Below, in pieces: positions 20,924-31,244 of a stretch of DNA of 64,000 nt (within the stretch, counting starts at the first letter, position 1; every line of letters begins with the position of its first letter). This DNA comes from Paraburkholderia domus. GTDB taxonomy: Bacteria; Pseudomonadota; Gammaproteobacteria; Burkholderiales; Burkholderiaceae. Made by a program: the position numbers and the translations under genes. The stretch is from NCBI RefSeq assembly GCF_905220705.1, contig NZ_CAJNAT010000001.1:372001-436000 (forward strand), written 5' to 3'. Below the pieces are notes generated by a model that saw only the letters and a list, made by a program, of their open reading frames with translations, did not search any database and was not told where the DNA came from.

Positions 20924-22063
20924 TTAGTTCAGTTGTGCGTGCAGCAACGTCACGATGCGCTGCGCGTCGGACGAGTTATCCACCTGCCCGTTCGCATCCA
21001 CCACCGCCACCTGCGTCACGGTGTCGCCCTTCGAGCGCACATTGACGAGGAATTCCTGACCCGGCTTCTTCGACGAATTGCCGCTGTAGAACAGTTTGCC
21101 GAAGAGCCCTTCCTTCTTCAGTTCCTGCATCGAATCCGCGTAACGCACGTAATAGATGCCCTTCGAGCGGTCGCGGTTGTCGACGGTAAAGTTGGTGCGG
21201 TCAAGCGCGAGACCCACGCGCAGCCACGCGCGGTCGAACGATTCCGGCAGGTCGAGCGTCGAGGCGCCCGCGCTCTGGTCAATCGTGGCCGGCGCGACGG
21301 CCGGGCGGGCATCGGTTAGCAGTTGCTTCGATTGCACTTCGGTCAGGCCGAACTTCTGCATCAGCTTGGTCAGGAACAACGCTTCCAGCGCCGGATCGCG
21401 CGGACGTTCTTCCCAACGCGACGACGTCTTGTCCTGGCCAGTCAGCACTTCTTCCATCGCGCTATGCGTGATCGAGATGTCCGTGGCGCCAGCCGGGCCA
21501 CGCGACACGAGCGTGCGGAAGCTGTCTCGGGTGCCCGACGAGTAAGCGAAGTCGATCACCTTGCCGACCGTGCGACGGAACCAGTCGTCCGGAATATTGG
21601 CGCGGTTTTCAGCCCAGTCGGTCGTCATGATGCCAGTGGCCGGCGCGTCGGTTTTCAGCGCGAAGCCGTTCTCCTGCCAGAACTCCTGCAGTTGCGGCCA
21701 CAGCTGTTCCGGCGTGCGGCCGTCGACTACCAGCCAGCGACGGTCGCCGTCACGCTCGATGTGCATGCCCAGCGGATCTTGCGCATTCGGCTGGCCTTCA
21801 GTGGCATTACCCGCGGCGGTGACCGCGCGCTGCGGCGAGCCGCCCAACGCCAGATTGGCCGGCGGCGCAACATAGCGCTGATCGGTCGGCGTGGTGGTCA
21901 GATCGCCCGGAACTGCGAGCGGCGGTGCGCTGCCCGCGCCCTTGTAGTTGACGCGGTCAGAGGCGAACCAGTCGTTCAGCGTGTCACAGCCGGCGAGCGT
22001 TACCAGGGCAAGCGCCAGCGCCGCCATGCGGGTTGCGTGGAGGGAAAGTGCGGAACGTTTCAT
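20924..22063 (-). CDS. bamC: Outer-membrane assembly lipoprotein BamC
   Basis: BamC (NlpB) is an accessory lipoprotein of the BAM complex. The 379-residue product has a lipoprotein signal with LAGC and the lipidated C26, an unstructured N-terminal lasso region with GAGSAPPLAVPGDLTTP, and two helix-grip domains. The upstream in-frame extension to 22288 would add a non-signal sequence, so the ATG at 22063 is chosen. It follows dapA by 127 bases, as in E. coli (dapA-bamC), and complements bamB at 11.2 kb. Confidence 0.95.
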   Translation of the reverse strand: MKRSALSLHATRMAALALALVTLAGCDTLNDWFASDRVNYKGAGSAPPLAVPGDLTTTPTDQRYVAPPANLALGGSPQRAVTAAGNATEGQPNAQDPLGMHIERDGDRRWLVVDGRTPEQLWPQLQEFWQENGFALKTDAPATGIMTTDWAENRANIPDDWFRRTVGKVIDFAYSSGTRDSFRTLVSRGPAGATDISITHSAMEEVLTGQDKTSSRWEERPRDPALEALFLTKLMQKFGLTEVQSKQLLTDARPAVAPATIDQSAGASTLDLPESFDRAWLRVGLALDRTNFTVDNRDRSKGIYYVRYADSMQELKKEGLFGKLFYSGNSSKKPGQEFLVNVRSKGDTVTQVAVVDANGQVDNSSDAQRIVTLLHAQLN

Positions 22064-22190
22064 GAGGTCCTTCGTGATGCTGGAACGCGGTGCCTGGTTC
22101 TGTGTGCCGGGAACGTGGGCTGGATCGACGTCGGTTAAGGGAATGCCGGTAGCAGGCTTTCGTTGGCGCTGGGGGACGGGTCGAGCCCGC

Positions 22191-23102
<912 letters not shown>

Positions 23103-23145
23103 GAAACGCCATGAATTTGATCAGGTAAACCGCGATTGTAGCGGA

Positions 23146-23757
23146 TTACCCAGCCAGCTCGTAACAAGGCGGCGGTGCCACCTCTGCGCGCTCGGCTGAG
23201 CGATCCGCCTCCATAATTGCGCATATCCGCTGGACGTAAGCCGGGCGTGGCTGCGCGAGAAATCCGTCTTGAAATGCGACCACACGGAGGTGGCCGCGCA
23301 CCACGTCGAGCAACTCGCCGGGCGCGAGCAAAAACGCCGGATTAGACGGCTTGCCGACACTTTCGTTGCCTTGCGCGAAGGTCTCGTAAACCAGTACGCC
23401 GCCGGGCGCAAGCGAGCGCAAAAGCTGCGGAAACAGGGGCCGATGTAGGTAGTTCGTGACCACGATCGCGGCAAATCTCGCATCCACGGACAAGGGCCAC
23501 GCGGCGCCTTCGATATCAGCTACGAGCGTGGTGACAAGCGGTTCGTCTCGCATGAGGTCCAGCGCAGCCGCATCGCGGTCGAGCGCGGTCACCGGGTGGC
23601 CCAGCGACGCAAAGAACCGGGCATGCCGCCCCGCCCCCGACGCCACGTCGAGCACCGCGCCGCCCGCCGCGACCAGATGCGCCCAGTGGCGCACCCAGTG
23701 CGACGGTTCGCCGTTTCCGTGCGAGGAACCGTCCGGCATGGCAACAGGAGAGCTCAT
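23146..23757 (-). CDS. Class I SAM-dependent methyltransferase
   Basis: This is a 203-residue Rossmann-fold methyltransferase. The SAM-binding motif I is AVLDVASGAGRHARF near residues 36-50, with the acidic motif II around ALDRD near 59-63. The substrate cannot be told from the sequence; small enzymes of this type include tellurite/thiol methyltransferases of the TehB/UbiE-like group. A GTG one codon earlier (23760) is an alternative start. It lies 16 bases after trpS in the same direction and ahead of dapA. Confidence 0.88.
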   Translation of the reverse strand: MSSPVAMPDGSSHGNGEPSHWVRHWAHLVAAGGAVLDVASGAGRHARFFASLGHPVTALDRDAAALDLMRDEPLVTTLVADIEGAAWPLSVDARFAAIVVTNYLHRPLFPQLLRSLAPGGVLVYETFAQGNESVGKPSNPAFLLAPGELLDVVRGHLRVVAFQDGFLAQPRPAYVQRICAIMEADRSAERAEVAPPPCYELAG

Positions 23758-23773
23758 CACTTCAACGCCGCAC

Positions 23774-24976
23774 TCAGTTGTACGAGAGGCCCATCGCCTC
23801 GCGCACGTCGCGCATCGTTTCCGTGGCGTACTTGCGAGCCTTGTCGCAACCGTCGGCGACGATTGCGCGCAACAGCGACGGATCGTCCATGTACTTCTGC
23901 GCGCGCTCGAGCATCGGCTGCTGCTCGCGCAGAATGCCTTCGATCACCGGCTGCTTGCACTCGAGGCAGCCGATACCTGCCGAACGGCAACCCTTCTGCA
24001 CCCACTCGTGCGTGGCTTCGTCCGTGTAAACCTGGTGCAGCTGCCACACCGGGCACTTGTCCGGATCGCCCGGATCGGTGCGGCGCACGCGTGCCGGATC
24101 GGTCGGCATGGTACGGACTTTCTTCGTGATCGTTTCCGCGTCTTCGCGCAGGCCGATCGTGTTGCCGTACGACTTCGACATCTTCTGGCCGTCCAGACCC
24201 GGCATGCGCGACGCTTCGGTCAGCATGGCCTGCGGTTCAACCAGAATGATCTTGCGCGAGCCTTCGAGGTAGCCGAACAGACGCTCACGATCGCTCATCG
24301 ACAGGCTCTGCGATTCCTGCAACATCGCCCGCGCCTGTTCGAGTGCTTCGTCGTCGCCCTCCTGCTGGTAGGCGTTGCGCAGCTCGTGATAGAGCTTGGC
24401 GCGCTTGCCGCCCAGCTTCTTCGCGGCTTCATTGGCCTTCTCCTCGAAGCCCGGTTCGCGGCCGTACAGGTAGTTGAAGCGGCGCGCGATTTCACGCGTC
24501 ATTTCGACGTGCGGCACCTGGTCTTCGCCGACCGGCACGAGCGAGCCGCGGTACAGCAGAATGTCCGCCGCCATCAGCACCGGATAGCCGAGGAAGCCGT
24601 AGGTGGACAGGTCCTTGTCCTTCAGCTTCTCCTGCTGCTCCTTATAGGTCGGCACGCGTTCGAGCCAGCCGAGCGGCGTGCTCATGCCGAGCAGCAACGC
24701 CAGCTCCGCATGCTCGGGCACCTTGCTCTGAATGAAGAGCGTAGCCTGCGCCGGATCGATGCCTGAGGCGAGCCAGTCGATCAGCACGTCCCACACGTTC
24801 TTTTCGATCACTTCGGGCGTTTCGTAGTGCGTCGTCAGCGCGTGCCAGTCGACCACGCAGAAGAAACACGGGTATTCGGACTGCAACCGCACCCAGTTTT
24901 TCAGCACGCCGTGATAGTGGCCGAGGTGCAGCGACCCGGTGGGCCGCATGCCGGAGAAGATACGGTCTGGGAACAT
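23774..24976 (-). CDS. trpS: Tryptophanyl-tRNA synthetase with a four-cysteine (iron-sulfur type) motif
   Basis: This class I synthetase charges tRNA-Trp. The 400-residue protein is longer than the roughly 330-residue E. coli enzyme. The HIGH-like motif is HLGH at residues 17-20 and KMSKS is at 265-269. After the catalytic domain it has cysteines at 308, 330, 337 and 340, spaced C-x21-C-x6-C-x2-C. Thermotoga maritima TrpRS binds a [4Fe-4S] cluster through a nearly identical motif (C-x22-C-x6-C-x2-C), so a cluster is likely here, though unproven. It is followed closely by the methyltransferase gene and preceded by the M50 protease gene. Confidence 0.97.
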   Translation of the reverse strand: MFPDRIFSGMRPTGSLHLGHYHGVLKNWVRLQSEYPCFFCVVDWHALTTHYETPEVIEKNVWDVLIDWLASGIDPAQATLFIQSKVPEHAELALLLGMSTPLGWLERVPTYKEQQEKLKDKDLSTYGFLGYPVLMAADILLYRGSLVPVGEDQVPHVEMTREIARRFNYLYGREPGFEEKANEAAKKLGGKRAKLYHELRNAYQQEGDDEALEQARAMLQESQSLSMSDRERLFGYLEGSRKIILVEPQAMLTEASRMPGLDGQKMSKSYGNTIGLREDAETITKKVRTMPTDPARVRRTDPGDPDKCPVWQLHQVYTDEATHEWVQKGCRSAGIGCLECKQPVIEGILREQQPMLERAQKYMDDPSLLRAIVADGCDKARKYATETMRDVREAMGLSYN

Positions 24977-24982
24977 GGTTAT

Positions 24983-25645
24983 TTAGAAAAGCGAAACAAG
25001 TGGAGTCAGAATTGCGGTAATCGCACCGTAGCCGAGTGTCACGAGCGGGCTGAGCCAATAACGCGTGAGCGTGCCCGTCATGACCAGCGCCATTACGATG
25101 AAAAAGCCGTACGGTTCGAGGCGCGACAGCGCGATCGATTGCCGCGGCGGCAACAGCGCCATCAGCACGCGGCCGCCGTCGAGCGGGGGCAGCGGAAACA
25201 GGTTGAGCACACCGAGCACGAGGTTCACACCGACGCCGGCTGCCGCCATACGCGTGAAGAACGGTTCGTCGACCCCCGCCACGCCAAGTGCGACGCTGAT
25301 CACGCCCCACACCAGCGCCTGCACGAAATTGCAGCCCGGCCCAGCGGCCGCGACCCACAGGCTGCCCCAACGCGGATTGCGCAAGTTGCCGAAGGCGACC
25401 GGCACCGGCTTAGCGTAACCGAACATAAACGCGCCGCTGGTGGCGAAGTACAGCAGCAAGGGAATCGCGATCGTGCCGAGCGGATCGATGTGTCGCATCG
25501 GATTGATGGAGACGCGGCCGAGCACGTACGCAGTGTTGTCGCCGAGCCAGCGCGCGACGTAGCCATGCGCGGCTTCATGCAGCGTGATGGCGAAAATCAC
25601 CGGCAATGCGTAAACCGCAATGGTCTGTATCAGGGAGGAATCCAT
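24983..25645 (-). CDS. Site-2-protease-like M50 family membrane metallopeptidase
   Basis: This 220-residue integral membrane protein belongs to the small M50B rhomboid-unrelated zinc peptidases. The metal-binding HEAAH is at residues 23-27 in the first membrane helix, and the second motif PLPPLDGGR lies near residue 155. It lacks the PDZ domain of RseP-type S2P enzymes, so it is the compact type of unknown substrate. It ends six bases before trpS begins, and this pairing with trpS is frequent in betaproteobacteria. Confidence 0.9.
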   Translation of the reverse strand: MDSSLIQTIAVYALPVIFAITLHEAAHGYVARWLGDNTAYVLGRVSINPMRHIDPLGTIAIPLLLYFATSGAFMFGYAKPVPVAFGNLRNPRWGSLWVAAAGPGCNFVQALVWGVISVALGVAGVDEPFFTRMAAAGVGVNLVLGVLNLFPLPPLDGGRVLMALLPPRQSIALSRLEPYGFFIVMALVMTGTLTRYWLSPLVTLGYGAITAILTPLVSLF

Positions 25646-25692
25646 AACTCGCTATTGTAACAACGCGATGGCGTGCGTCTGTCCGCTTTCGC

Positions 25693-26328
25693 TCATGCCG
25701 TCTCTTCGAGACCGAATGGCGCGAGAGAACCACGCCCTGCCCGCACCAGCACCGGCTCAGCGCCGGTCAAATCGATCACTGTCGACGGTTCGCACACGCA
25801 CGGGCCGCCATCGATCACCAGGTCCAACTGTTTCTCGAGCCGCTCCCGGATTTCTTCCGGGTCGTTCAGCGGCTGGGTTTCGTCCGGCATGATCAGCGTC
25901 GAGCCTAGCAGCGGCTGGCCGAGTTCTTCGAGAATCGCCAGCGTGATCGCATGATCCGGCACCCGCAGACCGATGGTCTTGCGCGACGGGTGCGACAGAC
26001 GGCGCGGCACTTCCTTGGTGGCCTGCAACACGAAGACGTATGGGCCCGGCGTGACCGACTTGATCAGGCGGTACTGCCGATTGTCGACCATTGCGAAGTT
26101 CGACAACTCCGACAGATCACGCACCAGCAGCGACAGCAAAGCTTTCTCGTCGAGCCCGCGAATCCGCCGCAAGCGCTCGACCGCGTCCTTATCGTCGAGA
26201 TGACAGGCGAGCGCATAGCTTGAATCCGTCGGCAACGCGACGACGCCGCCGTCCTTGATGATCTGCACAGCCTGTTTGACGAGGCGCGGCTGCGGGTTCT
26301 CCGGATGAAGCCGAAAGTATTGGGACAT
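25693..26328 (-). CDS. YciO/Sua5/YrdC-family threonylcarbamoyl-AMP synthase-like protein
   Basis: This 211-residue protein has the YrdC-like fold signature near the N-terminus (GGVVALPTDSSYALACHL, about residues 28-45) and KRS-type RNA/ATP-binding features. The Sua5/YrdC family makes threonylcarbamoyl-AMP for the t6A modification of tRNA. This member sits next to a PHP phosphatase gene, as yciO does in E. coli, and resembles YciO, whose activity is weak compared with true TsaC. Another tsaC may therefore exist elsewhere. The assignment to family is firm; the exact role is not. Confidence 0.88.
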   Translation of the reverse strand: MSQYFRLHPENPQPRLVKQAVQIIKDGGVVALPTDSSYALACHLDDKDAVERLRRIRGLDEKALLSLLVRDLSELSNFAMVDNRQYRLIKSVTPGPYVFVLQATKEVPRRLSHPSRKTIGLRVPDHAITLAILEELGQPLLGSTLIMPDETQPLNDPEEIRERLEKQLDLVIDGGPCVCEPSTVIDLTGAEPVLVRAGRGSLAPFGLEETA

Positions 26329-26459
26329 TTTGACTAACGATGGCTACGGGTGGCTACGGACAAAAAGTCGAACGGAAAGTCGGACGGAAGATCGGGCGAA
26401 AGCACGTCCTTCGAACGAAGGCTTTCGCGCATATCGTGCCGTCGTGGCACGGCGCGCGA

Positions 26460-27290
26460 TCACAACCAGCGTTCCCAGACGGGCTTGAGATCGGCAGGCA
26501 GCGGCGGCAGCGTACCGAGATCGACACGGCCCTCGCCGGGCGCATGGAAGTCGGAACCACGCGAGGCCTCGAAGCCGAAGCGGCGCGCGACGTCCGCGTA
26601 TTCGCGGTACTGATCAGGCGTGTGGCTACCCGTCACCACTTCGATCGCCTTGCCGCCGAGATCGATGAATTCAGAAAAAAATGCGTCGAATTCTACCGGC
26701 GAGTATGCGTAACGGCCGGGATGCGCAATGATCGCCTCGCCGCCGGCGGCCTGGATCCAGCCGACCGCGTCCGCCAGTTTCGCCCAGCGATGGGACACGT
26801 AGCCCGGTTTACCATCGCCGAGATAGCGGTTGAACACGTCCTGTGTCGAGCTGGCGTAGCCGTTTTCGACCATGAAGCGCGCGAAGTGCGTGCGCGAAAT
26901 CATGTCCGGGTTCGAGACGTATTTGAGCGCGCCTTGATAGGCGTCGGGGATGCCGAGCGTGGCCAACTGCTCACCGATCGCTTCGGCGCGCGCCGCGCGG
27001 CCGTTGCGGGTGCGCGCGAGGCCGTCGATCAGGGTTGCGCTCGTCGGATCGACGCCGAGACCGACGATGTGCACGGTGCGCGAAGCCCACGTCACCGAAA
27101 TCTCCACGCCGCTCAGGTAGCCCATGCCAAGCGCCTCAGCGGTGCTGCGCGCTTCGTGCTGGCCGCCCAGTTCGTCGTGGTCGGTCAACGCCCACAGCGT
27201 GACGCCACCCGCGTGCGCGCGGCGCGCGACATCGGCCGGCGCGAACTGGCCGTCGGAAACGGTGGAATGACAGTGGAGGTCGGCGTTCAT
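26460..27290 (-). CDS. PHP-domain phosphatase (RnaseAM/YciV-like 3',5'-nucleotide phosphatase)
   Basis: This 276-residue PHP metal-dependent phosphoesterase starts directly with the metal-binding motif DLHCHSTVSDG (residues 4-14), followed by LTDHDE near 36-41 and a C-terminal GSDFH metal motif. YciV of E. coli (RNase AM) removes 5' nucleotides from RNA and hydrolyses 3',5'-bisphosphonucleosides. The Chromobacterium homologue is a 3',5'-nucleotide bisphosphatase. Its neighbour, the YciO-like gene, repeats the E. coli yciV-yciO order. It is the first gene of the minus-strand run that ends at 20143. Confidence 0.9.
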   Translation of the reverse strand: MNADLHCHSTVSDGQFAPADVARRAHAGGVTLWALTDHDELGGQHEARSTAEALGMGYLSGVEISVTWASRTVHIVGLGVDPTSATLIDGLARTRNGRAARAEAIGEQLATLGIPDAYQGALKYVSNPDMISRTHFARFMVENGYASSTQDVFNRYLGDGKPGYVSHRWAKLADAVGWIQAAGGEAIIAHPGRYAYSPVEFDAFFSEFIDLGGKAIEVVTGSHTPDQYREYADVARRFGFEASRGSDFHAPGEGRVDLGTLPPLPADLKPVWERWL

Positions 27291-27393
27291 CTTTGTCTTG
27301 AGAAGGTTCTGTACTCATTTTACTGCAACGCAGTAAATGGCCGCAGAGCTATCTCGCGATAGTGGACCTCGCATCGAAACCTGATTGCAAGGT

Positions 27394-28275
27394 TCAGGCG
27401 CAGAAGCCTTCGATCAGCGCGGCTACCTGCTCCGGCTGGTCGTGGTGCACCATGTGCCCCGCTTCGTCGATGATCTTCTCGCGCCAGTTCGGGAAAGCCT
27501 GGAAACGCGCCTTGAATTCGTCGAGCGGAATCTCGCCGGCGATCTGCGCGAGCGTCGGCGAGTTAGCGGCCTCGACGTGCAGCACTTTGGCGGTGGCCTT
27601 GCGCCATACGGCCATCACTTCGTCGAGGCGGTACAGCGTCGGCCCGCGAAGCTTGTGTGCCGGATCGGCGAGCAGCATGAAGCGCCCTTCTCCATCCGGC
27701 TTGGACCAATGCTGCGCGAGAAACTGCGCGCGCTGCGGATCGAGGCGTGGATTGGTCTTGATCAGGCGACCGGCGACGTCATCGAGCGACGCGTAGCGCT
27801 TCAACTGCGGCGGATCGCGCAATTCGTCGAGCCAGTTGCGCAGGCGCTTGGGCGCTTGCGCCGAGTGCGACGGCGCGAGACCGAAGCCTTCCAGATCGAC
27901 CACGCGCCGCACCCGCTCCGGCCGCACGCCCGCATACAGGCAGACGATGTTCGCGCCCATGCTGTGGCCGACCAGATTGACTTCACCGGTCGGCGCATAG
28001 TGGTCGAGCAGCACGTCGAGATCGGCAAGGTAGTCCTGGATCCAGTAGTTGCCGCCGCGCTCGGCGACCGGCCAATCCGACAGCCCGAAGCCGCGCATAT
28101 CGGGCGCAATCACCTGCCAGTCGCCGCCCAATGCATCGACGACGAACTGGAATGACGCCGCCACGTCCATCCAGCCGTGCAGCATGAACAGCATCGGCGC
28201 ATCCGGATTGCCCCAGCGCCGCGCGTGCAGACGGACGCCGCGCACGGAAATGAATTCAGACTTGGAGGTATTCAT
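27394..28275 (-). CDS. Alpha/beta hydrolase
   Basis: This is a 293-residue alpha/beta-hydrolase-fold protein. The oxyanion segment FMLHGWMD lies near residue 30 and the nucleophile elbow GHSMGA near 105-110, with a C-terminal histidine in the GHMVHHDQPE motif that completes the triad. Sequences with this layout include haloalkane dehalogenase-like and lipase-like enzymes; the substrate is unknown. In-frame ATG codons at 28281 and 28284 make the start uncertain by a few residues. It seems to be transcribed separately from the PHP gene 103 bases downstream. Confidence 0.85.
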   Translation of the reverse strand: MNTSKSEFISVRGVRLHARRWGNPDAPMLFMLHGWMDVAASFQFVVDALGGDWQVIAPDMRGFGLSDWPVAERGGNYWIQDYLADLDVLLDHYAPTGEVNLVGHSMGANIVCLYAGVRPERVRRVVDLEGFGLAPSHSAQAPKRLRNWLDELRDPPQLKRYASLDDVAGRLIKTNPRLDPQRAQFLAQHWSKPDGEGRFMLLADPAHKLRGPTLYRLDEVMAVWRKATAKVLHVEAANSPTLAQIAGEIPLDEFKARFQAFPNWREKIIDEAGHMVHHDQPEQVAALIEGFCA

Positions 28276-28360
28276 GAACATCACGCCCGAAAAAAGAATG
28301 GTCGTTCGATTATAACGAGATAGCCGGGCGATGCGTGGGGTCAGGCTATGGAAGAAGGTT

Positions 28361-29272
28361 TCAGTCGCGCATGACCGGCGGGGCTGGCGGAGCCGGTTGC
28401 CCGGCGTCGAGGCCAGCTAGGGCAACCAGCGCGGCCAGTTCGGCTTCGTCGAAACCGGCGTCGCGGCGTGCCTTGAAATTGAACGGACCGCGTAATTTCG
28501 GTGCGTGATACTGGTCGGCGAGGCGCGTGTAGGTAGCGTGCGGATCGAGGCCACCCTTGTCGCACAGATGGCGAAACCAGCGGTTGCCGATCAGGACATG
28601 GCCGATTTCGTCGCGCAGGATCACGTCGAGAATCGCTGCGGACGCCTCGTCGCCCGCCTGCTGCAGGCGGGCGCGGATAGGCGGCGAGGCATCGAGGCCG
28701 CGCGCTTCGAGGGTGCGCGGCACCAGCGCCATGCGCGCCAGCACGTCAGCGCGCGTGCGCTCGCACATGTCCCAGAGGCCGTCGTGTGCTGGGAAGTCGC
28801 CGTAGGCATGGCCGAATTCCGCAAGCCGCGCGACCAGCAGCGAGAAGTGATGCGCCTCTTCGGCGGCAACTTTGAGCCAGTCTGTGTAAAACGCGGCGGG
28901 CATGCCGGCAAAACGCCAGACGGCGTCGAGCGCGAGATTGATGGCGTTGAATTCGATGTGGGCGAGCGCATGCAGCAAGACGGCTCGCCCTTCGGGCGAT
29001 TGCATGCTGCGGCGTTTGAGTTTGCGCGGATCGACCAATTCCGGGCGGCCGGGACGGCCCGGCAGATCTGCCGGCTCGGCGAGTTCGAGGTCCGCGGAGC
29101 ATAAGAGGCTGCCGTCGAGGGCCGCGGCGTAGAGCGCCCGGGCCGCGGCTGCCTTGGTTACCGGGTCGATTTCGCGCAATGTGGCCAGTGCCGCAGTGCG
29201 CGCGCAAGTCGGCCGATTCTCCGGACTCGATAGTGGCGAAGCAGGCGAAACAGACGGAGCAGCGGAAATCAT
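28361..29272 (-). CDS. DUF455 ferritin-like protein
   Basis: This 303-residue protein fits DUF455 (COG2833), a family of ferritin-like four-helix proteins with glutamate and histidine metal ligands, here in the helices around HIEFNAINLALD and AAEEAHHFSLL and in RDEIGHVLIGN. The pattern resembles the di-iron fold of MiaE-type tRNA hydroxylases, so an oxidase or hydroxylase role is possible but unproven. The frame extends to 29380, but the ATG at 29272 removes an alanine-rich unconserved leader. It is divergent from the gamma carbonic anhydrase gene. Confidence 0.85.
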   Translation of the reverse strand: MISAAPSVSPASPLSSPENRPTCARTAALATLREIDPVTKAAAARALYAAALDGSLLCSADLELAEPADLPGRPGRPELVDPRKLKRRSMQSPEGRAVLLHALAHIEFNAINLALDAVWRFAGMPAAFYTDWLKVAAEEAHHFSLLVARLAEFGHAYGDFPAHDGLWDMCERTRADVLARMALVPRTLEARGLDASPPIRARLQQAGDEASAAILDVILRDEIGHVLIGNRWFRHLCDKGGLDPHATYTRLADQYHAPKLRGPFNFKARRDAGFDEAELAALVALAGLDAGQPAPPAPPVMRD

Positions 29273-29539
29273 GGCAACCACGTTGGCAAAGGGAACGACA
29301 ACAGGCAAGACGGGAGGCGCGGCGCTCGCTACGGCTGAGCGCCGCACGGCTCGCGGCGGCGCCAAGCGGCCTAACCACACAACCGTTTACAATACTCGAT
29401 TCGACCATCTCACGCGCCGATTGCGCTGGGCCGGCAGGACAACCCGGCCCGTCGCTGCGTTTTCGGGTGTTTTGCAGCCCCGTTTTGCAAGCCCAGTCCG
29501 CCCGGGCAGCGTGGTAGCGACCGATCAAGAGGAGACACT

Positions 29540-30064
29540 GTGACAATTTACAAGCTTGGCGAAGCAGCCCCGACCATCCATGAAAGCGTATTCGTCGCGG
29601 ATTCGGCGAACATTATCGGCAATGTGACGCTTGAGGAAAATTCGAGCGTCTGGTTCGGCGCGACGCTTCGCGGGGACAACGAGCCGATCACGCTCGGTGC
29701 CGGCAGCAACGTTCAGGAAAACGCGGTGCTGCACACCGATCCGGGCTTCCCGTTGACGATCGAGCCGAATGTGACGATCGGCCATCAGGTCATGCTGCAC
29801 GGCTGCACGATCAAGGAAGGCTCGCTGATCGGAATTCAGGCGGTGGTCTTGAATGGTGCGGTGATCGGCCGCAACTGTCTGGTTGGAGCGGGCGCCATCG
29901 TCACCGAAGGCAAAGTGTTTCCCGACAATTCGCTGATTCTCGGCGCGCCCGCCAAAGTGGTGCGCGAACTGACCGAGACGGATATCGCCAATATGCAGCG
30001 CGGCACGGCAAGTTATGCCGAGCGCCGCGAATATTTCAAGGCGCAGCTCGTGCGCATCGGCTAA
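29540..30064 (+). CDS. Gamma-class carbonic anhydrase family protein
   Basis: This 174-residue protein has a left-handed beta-helix built from hexapeptide repeats, with histidines in NAVLHTD, TIGHQVMLHG placed as metal ligands of gamma carbonic anhydrases (YrdA/CaiE-like). It begins at a GTG at 29540 with GAGGAGA upstream. Whether it hydrates CO2 in this organism is not known; several YrdA-type proteins show little activity. It is followed by hslO after 64 bases on the same strand, so both may share one message. Confidence 0.92.
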   Translation: MTIYKLGEAAPTIHESVFVADSANIIGNVTLEENSSVWFGATLRGDNEPITLGAGSNVQENAVLHTDPGFPLTIEPNVTIGHQVMLHGCTIKEGSLIGIQAVVLNGAVIGRNCLVGAGAIVTEGKVFPDNSLILGAPAKVVRELTETDIANMQRGTASYAERREYFKAQLVRIG

Positions 30065-30128
30065 TCAGCCGGAGCGCGCGGCGCGCACGGCGCAGCATCA
30101 GGCTGCGTCATACGACCGAGGAAAAGTT

Positions 30129-31079
30129 GTGAGCGACCAGTTGCAGAAATTCATGTTCAGCGCGGCGCCCGTGCGCGGCGAGATCGTTTCGCTGCGCAAT
30201 ACGTGGCAGGAAGTGCTGACGCGCCGGGACTATCCGGCGCCCGTGCGGACGATTCTGGGCGAGATGATGGCCGCGTGCGCGCTGCTTTCGGCGAACCTCA
30301 AGTTCGACGGCACGCTCGTCATGCAGATTTTCGGCGACGGACCGGCCAAGATGCTGGTGGTGCAGTGCAGCTCCGACCTGTCGATGCGCGCCACCGCCAA
30401 GCTCTCCGGCGAAGCGGGCAATACGATCGACGACACCACCTCCATGATCGAACTGGTCAACGCGAGCGGCCATGGCCGCTGCGTGATCACGCTCGACCCG
30501 CGCGACAAGCAGCCCGGCCAGCAACCGTATCAAAGTATTGTGCCGCTGTCGGGTGTGGATGGCCCGCTTAAGTCGATGTCCGAGGTCCTCGAGCATTACA
30601 TGCATCACTCGGAGCAGCTCGACACGCGCCTGTGGCTCGCGGCGAACACCGAACGCGCAGTCGGCATGCTGCTGCAAAAGCTGCCGGGCGACGGCGGCAT
30701 CGTCCCCCATCCGGGCGATCTGGACGCGGATACGTGGGAGCGCGTCTGCACGCTCGGCGGCACGATGTCGCAAGACGAGTTGCTGAAAGAAGAACCGGCA
30801 ACGATTTTCCGACGTCTGTTCTGGCAGGAGAACGTGCAGCATTTCGAACCGGCCATGACGCGCTTCGAATGCAGCTGTTCGCGCGAAAAGGTCGGCGCGA
30901 TGCTGAAGATGCTGGGTCGCGAGGAAGTGGACGGCGTGATCGAAGAGCGCGGTCACGTCGAGATTCATTGCGAGTTCTGTAATCAACGGTACGAATTCGA
31001 TCCGGTCGACGTCGCGCAACTTTTTGTGGCCAATGCGCTCTCACAAGGAGTGACGCCGGCTGCTGACCAGCGGCACTGA
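30129..31079 (+). CDS. hslO: Redox-regulated chaperone Hsp33
   Basis: Hsp33 is a cytoplasmic holdase switched on by oxidation and unfolding. The 316-residue product has the N-terminal chaperone domain and, near its C-terminus, the zinc-binding cysteines as ECSCS and HCEFCNQ (C-x-C ... C-x-x-C), which form disulfides when oxidised. I choose the GTG at 30129, which follows GAGGA; the frame extends upstream but into the end of the previous gene. It lies directly behind the gamma carbonic anhydrase gene. Confidence 0.97.
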   Translation: MSDQLQKFMFSAAPVRGEIVSLRNTWQEVLTRRDYPAPVRTILGEMMAACALLSANLKFDGTLVMQIFGDGPAKMLVVQCSSDLSMRATAKLSGEAGNTIDDTTSMIELVNASGHGRCVITLDPRDKQPGQQPYQSIVPLSGVDGPLKSMSEVLEHYMHHSEQLDTRLWLAANTERAVGMLLQKLPGDGGIVPHPGDLDADTWERVCTLGGTMSQDELLKEEPATIFRRLFWQENVQHFEPAMTRFECSCSREKVGAMLKMLGREEVDGVIEERGHVEIHCEFCNQRYEFDPVDVAQLFVANALSQGVTPAADQRH

Positions 31080-31244
31080 AGCAGCCAGGCGGCGGTTTTT
31101 AACACCTGAGTACGGCAGTAAATAACGCGCCGCCCGCTGCCTTTTCAGGGCACATGTGGCGCGTTTTCGTCGAGCATTGCGTTGGATCACTAGCCGTGCG
31201 CGCTGCGCATGTTTTGCTTAGGCATCCGACCGATGGAGATCAAA

